A stretch of DNA of 64,000 bases, from positions 1 to 64,000 of the forward strand of contig JAPJQL010000008.1 of assembly GCA_030825115.1 (NCBI GenBank), given 5' to 3'. This DNA is from Lachnospiraceae bacterium. GTDB lineage: Bacteria > Bacillota > Clostridia > Lachnospirales > Lachnospiraceae. This document shows, in pieces, positions 49,932-57,299 of this stretch. Within the stretch, counting starts at the first letter, position 1, and every line of letters starts with the position of its first letter. A program made the translations under genes and the position numbers. Below the pieces are notes generated by a model, which saw only the letters and a list, made by a program, of their open reading frames with translations, searched no databases and was not told where the DNA came from.

Positions 49932-52037
49932 TTAGTTATTGTCGGTTTCTCTGTCCATGCCGTCCATCAGGTTCGGGATGGAGCAGGCAGTGTTTACGCC
50001 GCATTCCAGTTCCACGTCGATGTCGCCCATGAAAAGCTGGTCTTCCTTGCCAAGCGCTCCCGGGATGATGGAGAAGGTATTGGAGATACCATCCTGTGCA
50101 TCCTTAAACGGCAGCTTTGCAACGGAAGCGAGGGAGGCAACCGCACCGTGGGTATCGCGTCTGTGCATCGGGTTTGCGCCCGGTGCAAATGCTTCTCCGC
50201 CCTTTCTTCCGTCCGGTGTGGAACCGGTAGCATTGCCGTATACCACGTTGGAGGTGATGGTCAGGATGGAGGTGGTCGGGATGCCTCCGCGGTAGCAGTG
50301 GTTGCGTTTTACAAAGTTCATGAAATCATGGACGATGTTGACTGCAATCTGGTCTACGCGGTCATCGTCGTTGCCGTATTTCGGGAAATCGCCCTCAACC
50401 TCATAGTCAACGACAATGCCGTTCTCATCGCGGACTGTCCGGACTTTTGCATACTTGATTGCAGACAGGGAGTCTGCTACTACGGACAGACCTGCGATAC
50501 CGGTGGCGAACCAGCGGGTTACCTTGTGGTCATGCAGGGCCATCTGCAGTCTCTCGTAGCAATATTTGTCATGCATATAGTGGATGATGTTCAGGCTGTT
50601 TACATAAACGCCGGCCAGCCACTGCATCATATCGTTATAACGGTCCATAACCTCATCGTAATCCAGGTACTCGGAGGTGATCGGACGGTATTTTGGTCCT
50701 ACCTGCTTTTTGCTGACCTCGTCCACGCCGCCGTTGATTGCGTAGAGCAGACATTTTGCCAGGTTTGCGCGGGCGCCGAAGAACTGCATTTCCTTGCCGA
50801 TCTTCATGGAAGATACGCAGCAGGCGATCGCATAGTCGTCGCCGTGGGTCACGCGCATCAGGTCATCATTCTCATACTGTACGGAAGAGGACTCGATGGA
50901 GGTACGCGCACAGAACCGTTTGAAGTTCTCAGGCAGTCTGGTGGACCACAGGACGGTCAGGTTCGGCTCCGGTGCAGTTCCCAGGTTGTTTAACGTATGC
51001 AGATAACGGAAGGACATCTTGGTTACCATATGGCGTCCATCGATGCCGACACCGCCGATCGCCTCGGTTACCCAGGTCGGGTCGCCGGAGAACAGGGCGT
51101 TGTATTCCGGGGTACGAGCAAATTTTACAAGACGCAGCTTCATGATGAAGTGGTCGATGAATTCCTGAATCTGCTCCTCAGTGTAAGTTCCTTCTGCAAG
51201 GTCGCGTTCTGCGTAGATGTCGATGAAGGTAGAGGTACGGCCCAGGGACATTGCGGCGCCGTTCTGCTCTTTGACTGCGGCAAGATAGCCGAAGTAAGTC
51301 CACTGGATCGCCTCTTTCACATCGTTTGCCGGTCTGGAGATATCAAAGCCGTAAATCTTGCCCAGCTCTTTTAACTCCTTCAGCGCACGGATCTGCTCGG
51401 ACAGTTCTTCGCGGTCACGGATGATCTCAGAGTACATCGTGCTTCTCGTGGTTGCCTTCTGCTCTTCTTTATCTTCGATCAGGCGGTCCACACCGTACAG
51501 CGCGATCCGGCGGTAGTCGCCGATGATACGTCCGCGGCCGTAAGCATCCGGAAGCCCGGTGATGATATGGCTGGAACGGCATGCGCGCATTTCCGGGGTA
51601 TATGCGTCAAATACGCCCGCATTATGGGTCTTTCTGTGTTTGCTGAAAAATTCGCTGATCTCCGGGTCTACGGTGTAGCCGTTGTCAGCACATGCCTTCT
51701 CTGCCATACGGATACCGCCGTAAGGCTGAAGGGAACGCTTGAAAGGCTTGTCCGTCTGGAAACCGACAATGGTTTCCTTTTCCTTATCCAGATAACCGGC
51801 TGCATGGGAGGTAATGGATGAGATGACCTTGGTATCCATATCCAGTACGCCGCCTGCCTCGCGCTCCTGTTTGCTCAGTTCCATAACCTGGTCCCAAAGT
51901 TCCAGGGTGTTGGCAGTAGGGCCTGCTAAAAATGTGTCGTCTCCATCATAAGGGGTGTAGTTCTTCTGAATAAAGTCGCGCACATTGATCTCGCGGCCCC
52001 ATACACCAGGGGTAAATGATCTCCATTCGGTTTTCAT
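49932..52037 (-). CDS. pflB: Pyruvate formate-lyase catalytic subunit lacking the radical domain
   Basis: 701 residues; complete PFL has about 740-760. The catalytic pair Cys406-Cys407 is in YAIACCVSSMKIGKEM, and VVYGNATGSTPDGRKGGEAF and KDAQDGISNTFSIIPGALGK are normal. The chain stops after CSIPNLMDGMDRETDNN, just where other PFLs go on to the glycyl-radical loop. That part is the next gene, 64 bases away with its own ribosome binding site. The end is not a frameshift: the intergenic sequence has a clear site and start. It converts pyruvate and CoA to acetyl-CoA and formate. Confidence 0.95.
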   Translation of the reverse strand: MKTEWRSFTPGVWGREINVRDFIQKNYTPYDGDDTFLAGPTANTLELWDQVMELSKQEREAGGVLDMDTKVISSITSHAAGYLDKEKETIVGFQTDKPFKRSLQPYGGIRMAEKACADNGYTVDPEISEFFSKHRKTHNAGVFDAYTPEMRACRSSHIITGLPDAYGRGRIIGDYRRIALYGVDRLIEDKEEQKATTRSTMYSEIIRDREELSEQIRALKELKELGKIYGFDISRPANDVKEAIQWTYFGYLAAVKEQNGAAMSLGRTSTFIDIYAERDLAEGTYTEEQIQEFIDHFIMKLRLVKFARTPEYNALFSGDPTWVTEAIGGVGIDGRHMVTKMSFRYLHTLNNLGTAPEPNLTVLWSTRLPENFKRFCARTSIESSSVQYENDDLMRVTHGDDYAIACCVSSMKIGKEMQFFGARANLAKCLLYAINGGVDEVSKKQVGPKYRPITSEYLDYDEVMDRYNDMMQWLAGVYVNSLNIIHYMHDKYCYERLQMALHDHKVTRWFATGIAGLSVVADSLSAIKYAKVRTVRDENGIVVDYEVEGDFPKYGNDDDRVDQIAVNIVHDFMNFVKRNHCYRGGIPTTSILTITSNVVYGNATGSTPDGRKGGEAFAPGANPMHRRDTHGAVASLASVAKLPFKDAQDGISNTFSIIPGALGKEDQLFMGDIDVELECGVNTACSIPNLMDGMDRETDNN

Positions 52038-52099
52038 AGGGTTTCTACCTCCTAAGTAAAATATTGTGAAAAGTGGGTTGACTTGTTGTTTGCATGATG

Positions 52100-52129
52100 A
52101 TTATATATTGTATACAGTACACAAGTCAA
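52100..52129 (-). promoter_or_regulatory. pflB promoter with palindromic operator
   Basis: On the minus strand TTGACT (52129-52124) and TATAAT (52105-52100) are 18 bases apart. The spacer is filled by TTGTATACAGTACACAA (52108-52124), an inverted repeat with one mismatch. A protein bound there would block the promoter. The half-site TTGT resembles redox-repressor (Rex-like) sites, but the spacing differs. Confidence 0.75.
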
Positions 52130-52183
52130 GAGGATAGTTGAGAATATTTCGCATGTTTGTTAAAAGAAACACAATCTTATGGC

Positions 52184-52212
52184 TTGCCAACTCTGCGAAA
52201 AAGTATTATAGT
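52184..52212 (+). promoter_or_regulatory. Promoter of DUF1858 gene
   Basis: TTGCCA at 52184-52189 and TATAGT at 52207-52212, 17 bases apart, lie 36 bases before the start at 52248. The unit is divergent from pflB. Confidence 0.7.
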
Positions 52213-52247
52213 AATTCATAGTATGTACAATAAGGAGGGAAATTAGC

Positions 52248-52451
52248 ATGCAAATCAGTAAAGATATGATTATTGGTGACTTAGTTCAGATGCATGAACT
52301 GATCGCACCGATGTTAATGCGTGCAGGAATGCACTGCTTAGGCTGCCCGTCTGCGCAGGGAGAGTCTCTGGAAGAGGCATGCCTGGTCCATGGAATCGAC
52401 TGTGATAATCTTGTTGCAGGCATCAATGAGGTGTTGGCTGAGAGAGGTTAA
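52248..52451 (+). CDS. DUF1858 (redox-disulfide-domain) protein
   Basis: 67 residues that form the DUF1858 domain, known from hybrid-cluster-protein-associated proteins. The centre reads APMLMRAGMHCLGCPSAQGESLEEACLVHG, with the conserved CLGC-P pair that can form a disulfide or bind metal. AAGGAGG precedes the ATG. It is divergent from pflB, and both promoters lie in a 210-base region. It may therefore respond to redox state together with PFL, although this is inference. Confidence 0.88.
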   Translation: MQISKDMIIGDLVQMHELIAPMLMRAGMHCLGCPSAQGESLEEACLVHGIDCDNLVAGINEVLAERG

Positions 52452-52478
52452 GAATCTGTATTACGGATGGCGAGGGAT

Positions 52479-52527
52479 TGCCGCACCGGCTGGATGATGC
52501 GTTCAAGCCGGTGCGGCAGTCTTTTTT
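52479..52527 (+). terminator. Terminator after DUF1858 gene
   Basis: TGCCGCACCGGCT (52479-52491) pairs exactly with AGCCGGTGCGGCA (52506-52518) and is followed by a T run. Confidence 0.92.
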
Positions 52528-52563
52528 TAATGCTTTAGGTTGATATTCCTATTGATGTGCCAG

Positions 52564-53127
52564 CTATTTTCGATAACCGCATTTTGGACAAACACCATTT
52601 TCATCTAATGAAATGCCACATAACGGGCAGCGGTCAATGTTGTTTTTTGTCTCGAATTCAGCGCTGGCAGCGTTGACACCGCTGGTAAATGTAATCTTTG
52701 CGATATTCAGCTTGTCCTTCAGAAGGTCATAAACAATCTTAATCATGCCTTCGACGGTCATGGTCTCTTTTGTGACAACCAGGCGGCACTCCGGATATGC
52801 GGTGGCAAGATCTGTCTTGAAAGCCGGTCCCTTCATCTGGTTTGTCGGCGCGCCATCTTTGATTCCCTGCTTTTCGTAAACATCAAGGATTGCAGGCAGC
52901 AGCGGATCATCTTCCCGCAGGATCAGGGCGTGGTCAAAGTTTTTCAGGACTTCCCATGCGGTTTTCTGAATCTCGTTGCAGGGGAATACCATATTGACGC
53001 CAGGATTGACGGTATCCTCTACTTCGATTGTCAAAACGCCTGTATGTCCGTGCAGATACTGTGCTTCGCCTTTAAAACCAAAAAATCTGTGTGCATATTG
53101 CAGGTCCAGTGTTGTAATACTTCTCAT
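52564..53127 (-). CDS. 6-carboxytetrahydropterin synthase-like, with zinc ribbon
   Basis: 187 residues from the ATG at 53127 with AAGGAG upstream. The zinc ligands of the PTPS/QueD fold are His13, His26 and His28 (YAHRFFGF and YLHGHTG). The N-terminal 145 residues cover the fold. The last 35 add an extra Cys-rich zinc ribbon (RCPLCGISLDE and CPKCGYRK), which is unusual for QueD. QueD makes carboxytetrahydropterin for queuosine, but no other queuosine genes are near. Its exact substrate is therefore uncertain. It lies after the PerR-like gene on the same strand. Confidence 0.83.
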   Translation of the reverse strand: MRSITTLDLQYAHRFFGFKGEAQYLHGHTGVLTIEVEDTVNPGVNMVFPCNEIQKTAWEVLKNFDHALILREDDPLLPAILDVYEKQGIKDGAPTNQMKGPAFKTDLATAYPECRLVVTKETMTVEGMIKIVYDLLKDKLNIAKITFTSGVNAASAEFETKNNIDRCPLCGISLDENGVCPKCGYRK

Positions 53128-53183
53128 ACTAATTCTCCTTCGTATTTTATATTTACGGGGTGTTTCTATGCTCCCGTATGCGC

Positions 53184-53606
53184 TTATTCTAATGGATTCC
53201 GGTCGGTCTGCTCTGGTGAATCTGAATGATCCTGACATTCCGGACAGATTCCTTTAAAAACAATATCGTATCCGATAAATGTAAAACCGTGGGCATCCCT
53301 GATTGATTTCTCCAGATCGGGGATATAGTCCATGTCTACATCAAAAACGCGGTCACAAGTGATACACCTTACATGATAATGATCGTGGCAGCGATGGTCA
53401 AAACGGTCAGCGCCGCCGGGAATCTCCCGTTTGCGGATTGCGCCCATTTCACACAGGCGCTGCAGGTTCCGGTATACGGTCCCTCTGCTGATCGTCGGGT
53501 AATCTTTCACAATCTCCTGGTATACTTCGTCTGCGGTGGCGTGACACTGCAATTTTCTGACCGCTTCTAAAACTAAAGTGGATTGGATTGTATTTCGCTT
53601 AATCAT
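53184..53606 (-). CDS. perR: Fur/PerR family regulator
   Basis: 140 residues. The winged helix covers residues 1-80 (CHATADEVYQEIVKDYPTISRGTVYRNLQRL). The dimerisation part has RFDHRCHDHYHVRC with metal ligands, and structural-zinc Cys pairs CITC and CPEC. The His/Asp set fits PerR, which senses peroxide by iron-catalysed oxidation of His, more than Fur. It has a perfect promoter at 53643-53671, and AT-rich sequence near it may hold its own binding site. PerR naming rests on motif balance, not proof. Confidence 0.88.
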   Translation of the reverse strand: MIKRNTIQSTLVLEAVRKLQCHATADEVYQEIVKDYPTISRGTVYRNLQRLCEMGAIRKREIPGGADRFDHRCHDHYHVRCITCDRVFDVDMDYIPDLEKSIRDAHGFTFIGYDIVFKGICPECQDHSDSPEQTDRNPLE

Positions 53607-53642
53607 AAAACTGCTCCTTAATGATATCTTGTACTAATAAGA

Positions 53643-53671
53643 ATTATATTACAATAAATACAAAGTGTCAA
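53643..53671 (-). promoter_or_regulatory. Promoter of PerR-like gene
   Basis: On the minus strand TTGACA (53671-53666) and TATAAT (53648-53643) are consensus at 17 bases. AT-rich TTATTGTAATATAATTC-like sequence covers the -10, as PerR/Fur operators do. Confidence 0.85.
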
Positions 53672-53682
53672 TGGATTTTGAC

Positions 53683-53714
53683 AAAAAAATTGCCGGCAGG
53701 TGATACTGCCGGCA
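53683..53714 (-). terminator. Terminator of mecA
   Basis: On the minus strand, TGCCGGCAG and CTGCCGGCA (53714-53706 and 53699-53691) form a perfect 9-bp stem followed by a T run. It ends just before the PerR-like promoter. Confidence 0.88.
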
Positions 53715-53776
53715 TAGGTGGGTGTTCTGTTCTGTTTTGATGCCAATGAATTGGAACGGTCATGGATGGGCGGACG

Positions 53777-54526
53777 TTAGATCAGCGCCAGCTTCTGCAA
53801 TGCCTGATTGCGGACAATCACTTCGTAATGCTCCTGATAGTAGGCTTCGCTGGCAGTTTCCTGCTTCACCTTCTCCCCGTACTCGGCGAGGATGTTGCAG
53901 ACCCGGCTGAATACCAGCGGGTCGGTATCAGTGCTTGACAGCACCAGATAATACTGAAGGCTGACCGGGTTTTTGTAGAGCGTGTTGCGTCCCGGGTAGA
54001 CATGTCCTGTCACGCGGGCTGCGTCGGTTGCCTGATCCAGATTTTCAAACCGGTATATCCTGGTCTGAATGGCGGGAGCCGCTTCTTCCACCGGCGTACC
54101 GGAAGGAATGCCGGCTTCCGGCGCTTCCTGCGGAGCAAGCCCCAGCATATCTTTTCTAAGGAAATTGAGAAGTCCGTCGGCGCCCTCTAACATCTCATTT
54201 GTAAGACCACTGAAGATGCCCTCCTGGTCTTCTTCGGAGAGAGGGGAAAACTTGGAAAAGCGGGTGTCCAACTCTTCCGGGTCCTCTATCTTAGTGATGA
54301 CAAGCATCACGCTCTCGTTGGAGAGCGGGATGGCTTCTACCATCAGCGGAATATCCTCTGCTTCAAATCCAACTTCATTGGAGGCCTTCTGAATCATCTC
54401 GCGGAACAGATTGCGGGCTTTTTCGCTTCCATAAGCAAGTTCTCCCAAGTTCAAATTGCGTACACTCAAGTCAAAGCTGGTCAACGTGCAGCGAATCTGG
54501 TTTTCATTAATCCGTTCTATCTTCAT
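53777..54526 (-). CDS. mecA: Adaptor protein MecA
   Basis: 249 residues. The N-terminal domain reads MKIERINENQIRCTLTSFDLSVRNLNLGEL, which binds substrates, and a Pro/Ala-rich linker follows. The C-terminal domain (about 150-245) binds ClpC. MecA brings proteins such as ComK to the ClpCP protease. The ATG has an upstream AGAGAGGAGTGATC-type site. It has its own promoter and a terminator directly after, so it is a single-gene unit. Confidence 0.92.
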   Translation of the reverse strand: MKIERINENQIRCTLTSFDLSVRNLNLGELAYGSEKARNLFREMIQKASNEVGFEAEDIPLMVEAIPLSNESVMLVITKIEDPEELDTRFSKFSPLSEEDQEGIFSGLTNEMLEGADGLLNFLRKDMLGLAPQEAPEAGIPSGTPVEEAAPAIQTRIYRFENLDQATDAARVTGHVYPGRNTLYKNPVSLQYYLVLSSTDTDPLVFSRVCNILAEYGEKVKQETASEAYYQEHYEVIVRNQALQKLALI

Positions 54527-54602
54527 AAGATCACTCCTCTCTGTGAAAGAAATTTGACGGAAAACATTGGTGTTCTGTAAAAGAATCTAGTTTCCTAATT
54601 TA

Positions 54603-54632
54603 ATTATAGTATATGATATAGGGAAAAGGCAA
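54603..54632 (-). promoter_or_regulatory. Promoter of mecA
   Basis: On the minus strand TTGCCT (54632-54627) and TATAAT (54608-54603) are 18 bases apart, about 77 bases before the mecA start. Confidence 0.6.
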
Positions 54633-54704
54633 TTCTTATGTGAAAAAATTTATGAAAATTTTAAGATTACCGTCCGCAATTGCCGTCCGCAGAACAAAAA
54701 GTGC

Positions 54705-54733
54705 TTGTAAATTATCCCGGTTTATATTAGAAT
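54705..54733 (+). promoter_or_regulatory. Promoter of the kinase gene
   Basis: TTGTAA at 54705-54710 and TAGAAT at 54728-54733 are 17 bases apart. Transcription would begin near 54740, only six bases before the first in-frame ATG at 54746. Confidence 0.55.
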
Positions 54734-54745
54734 GTCCCTACAGAG

Positions 54746-56215
54746 ATGATATTGGAAGAAGGAGGTGGAAGCATCGAAGGCACCACTTTATTTGGAAAAT
54801 ATCAACTTTGCCGGATTCTCGGACAGGGCAGGAGCGGCACTGTCTGGCTGGCAAAGCATATTGAGTTAGAGGAATACCGCGCAATCAAGCAGGTGCCAAA
54901 GACCTGCACCGATTACCGGCAGTTCCGGCAGGAAGCTCTGATCCTTAAGACTCTCCGCCATCCGGGCATCCCCATTGTATACGACCTGGAGGAGGATGAG
55001 CATTTCAGCTACCTGATTGAAGAATTTCTGGAAGGAGATTCTCTGTACGCCCTTGTTTCCGACCTGGGGCATTTTTCAAAGGCGATGACGGTCCGTTATG
55101 GGATTCAGATTTGCCATCTGGTTAATAGCTTGCATTTCGCTAAACCATACCCGATATTATATTTGGATTTACAACCGAAGAATCTGCTGCTGTGTGATAA
55201 CACCATAAAACTGGTGGACTTTGATCACGCCGTTCATCTGTCCGAAGCAGACAGGCTGACGAAGCGTTATGGGACGATCGGCTGTGCGGCGCCGGAGCAG
55301 TATACAGGCGAAGCGCTGGATAAGAGAACCGACATCTATGCCATTGGTGCTGTCCTCTATTATATGCTCACCGGACAATATCCCGGTGAGAGACCTGTCT
55401 ATCCCAAAGCGAAGATTGACCGCAGCATTGGAAAGATTCTGCGCGTCTGCCTGCAGAAGGATAAGGCGAAGCGGTATCCGTCCGCAGACCGGCTTTGTGA
55501 GGCGCTGGAGCGGATTCTTACGGAAGAAGAAGGTGTTTTCAAGAAAGACCAGTTATCATCTCTGACCATAGCGGTGGCCGGAACCAGAGCAGGGGCCGGG
55601 GCGACACATGCCGCGATGGGACTTGCCGTGTACCTGAAACATCAGGGGCTTTCCGTATTGTATGAAGAAAAACACGACTCCGGGGGAGTCCGTCAGTTCG
55701 CCGCCTGCTTACATGCGGCGCCGGACCAGTACGGCATCTACCGGCTGAAAGGGCTGCCCATGCTGCCTAAGTATGGGCAGGCGGTCAGCCTGCCGCCCCA
55801 CCCTTACCGGGTCGTGGTGCAGGATTACGGAGCGGATTGGCGGGCGCCGGGGGAGGACCCCGGTGACGGAACCCTGCTGGTCTGCGCAGGCAAGCCCTGG
55901 GAGTGGGAAACTGCCAGGGAAGCGGTTTTGGGTCTTGGCAATCTGCCGGGACTGGCGGTAATCTATAATCATTTCTGCGGGCAGATGCGTGTCAGGCTGC
56001 CCGGTCCGGCGAGGGGGACGAACGTGTTCCTGATGCCATATTACTCCAATCCACTGATTAGCACGAGAGAGACGGAAGCTTTTTATAGTTCAGTTGTTTC
56101 TTATCTGCTGGGGGAAAAGACAGGGGGGCGATTTCAGTGTTTCAAAAGGCTTTGGAAAGATTTTTCGGGAGCTATAACGGCAGCCGCAAATCTTCTGCGG
56201 ACTGGCGGACGCTAG
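54746..56215 (+). CDS. Atypical Ser/Thr protein kinase fused to pseudo-ATPase
   Basis: Up to 489 residues. Kinase domain (about 14-270): GQGRSGTVWLAK, AIKQVPK with the ATP Lys, the catalytic loop LDLQPKNLLLCD in place of HRDxKxxN, VDFDHAV in place of DFG, and AAPEQY. The catalytic Asp and Asn are kept, so it may be active. From about residue 270 there is a MinD-like domain whose P-loop, GTRAGAGATHAA, has lost the Lys. No membrane helix is seen. The ATG at 54746 has no ribosome binding site. AAGGAGGT at 54759-54766 is correctly spaced for an in-frame ATC at 54773, a possible non-standard start. Confidence 0.83.
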   Translation: MILEEGGGSIEGTTLFGKYQLCRILGQGRSGTVWLAKHIELEEYRAIKQVPKTCTDYRQFRQEALILKTLRHPGIPIVYDLEEDEHFSYLIEEFLEGDSLYALVSDLGHFSKAMTVRYGIQICHLVNSLHFAKPYPILYLDLQPKNLLLCDNTIKLVDFDHAVHLSEADRLTKRYGTIGCAAPEQYTGEALDKRTDIYAIGAVLYYMLTGQYPGERPVYPKAKIDRSIGKILRVCLQKDKAKRYPSADRLCEALERILTEEEGVFKKDQLSSLTIAVAGTRAGAGATHAAMGLAVYLKHQGLSVLYEEKHDSGGVRQFAACLHAAPDQYGIYRLKGLPMLPKYGQAVSLPPHPYRVVVQDYGADWRAPGEDPGDGTLLVCAGKPWEWETAREAVLGLGNLPGLAVIYNHFCGQMRVRLPGPARGTNVFLMPYYSNPLISTRETEAFYSSVVSYLLGEKTGGRFQCFKRLWKDFSGAITAAANLLRTGGR

Positions 56216-56781
56216 GAATCATCGGAGCTGGAAGGCATACCGGGGTGACTCACCTGACTGTGTGGATGGGGAATTACCTGGCGGGGGTAAGGCGGGAGAA
56301 GACGGCGGTTCTGGAGTGGAATGCACATGGCGATTTTCAAAAGATGAGGCATTTTTGTGCAGAGAAGTCCGGGAACTGCCGGTCTGTGCAGCCTTTTCGG
56401 ATCCTGGAGGTGGATTACTATGCGGACGCCGGTTCAAGAGAACTGGCGGACTGTTTGAATGGAGATTACCGCCGCATTCTGATTGACTTCGGGGAAAACA
56501 CCGGGGAGGGCATCTGTGAATGTGCCCGGTGCGACAGGAAGGTGATTGTCGGAGCATTGAGCGAGTGGCAGGCAGAGGCGTTTCTGGGGCTTTTCAGGGG
56601 GGATGCCAGGCGTGATAAAAGCTGGAGATACGCGGCTGCTTTTGGCAGTGAGGAGACCAGGAAAGAGTGCAAAAAAACGTTTAAGGAAGAGATCCTGAGA
56701 GTTCCGCTTTCAGTGGATGCATTTGCCGTCACACGTGCCGATATGGATTTTTTTGCAAGGCTATTACAGGAACAGGCGTGA
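56137..56781 (+). CDS. MinD-like pseudo-ATPase
   Basis: 214 residues from a GTG at 56137 with AGGGGGG upstream. It overlaps the kinase gene by 79 bases in another frame. The P-loop position reads GAGRHTGVTHLT, the same G-x5-G-[AV]-T-H pattern as in the kinase's C-terminal domain, and again without Lys. RILIDFGENTGEGI resembles Walker B. The two domains look like paralogues. Proteins of this group may form a partner pair with the kinase, perhaps as its substrate. Function is unknown. Confidence 0.72.
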   Translation: MFQKALERFFGSYNGSRKSSADWRTLGIIGAGRHTGVTHLTVWMGNYLAGVRREKTAVLEWNAHGDFQKMRHFCAEKSGNCRSVQPFRILEVDYYADAGSRELADCLNGDYRRILIDFGENTGEGICECARCDRKVIVGALSEWQAEAFLGLFRGDARRDKSWRYAAAFGSEETRKECKKTFKEEILRVPLSVDAFAVTRADMDFFARLLQEQA

Positions 56782-56853
56782 GGACCGGAAGGAGAATGTG
56801 TCACGGCTGCCTCCGGGCGCGGTCCGGCGCCGTTCCGAAGTGGAGGGCACGAA

Positions 56854-57099
56854 ATGGAACAAAAGAGACGGTTGGAAGAAAAAACCAGAAAAACTTATGT
56901 AGAGGGACTGCAAAAGTACCAGGACCGTGGGATTCCCATCTTTATTGACGGACAGGAGGCCAAAGAGGCTGACTGGGAGCAGATCTTTGAGGTGCATGAG
57001 GACGGGAGTTTTTATATGGGGGATTATATTCTGGAAGATGAGGAGGGCGATGGACGGAAACTGAAAGAGATACGGTTTGACAAAGTGTATTACCGGTAG
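56854..57099 (+). CDS. Small hypothetical protein, 81 aa
   Basis: 81 residues, acidic and without signal or membrane helix. A helical start (EQKRRLEEKTRKTYVEGLQK) is followed by a beta-like part (IPIFIDGQEAKEADWEQIFEV, FYMGDYILEDEEG). GGAGGGCACGAA precedes the ATG. It follows the pseudo-ATPase gene by 72 bases and may belong to the kinase unit. I do not recognise the family. Confidence 0.6.
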   Translation: MEQKRRLEEKTRKTYVEGLQKYQDRGIPIFIDGQEAKEADWEQIFEVHEDGSFYMGDYILEDEEGDGRKLKEIRFDKVYYR

Positions 57100-57299
57100 C
57101 AGATCTGTGCCGGGAACGGAGTGACTGTTTTTAGAAGAGGCGGCGGCACACACAGGGAAACTATTTCAGAGAGGACCCGTATTCAGCCGAATCGTGTGTG
57201 CCGGAAGCCGCAAAAAGTTATGAAAATTTTAGACCGGCACAGGGGTATCTGTGTTATAATCAGAATAGTTATTGTAAACTTACGCAGGAGGAATTACTG

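Noticed and set aside
50148..50993. 281-codon plus-strand frame opposite pflB
   Set aside because: It mirrors PFL codons and has no family features.
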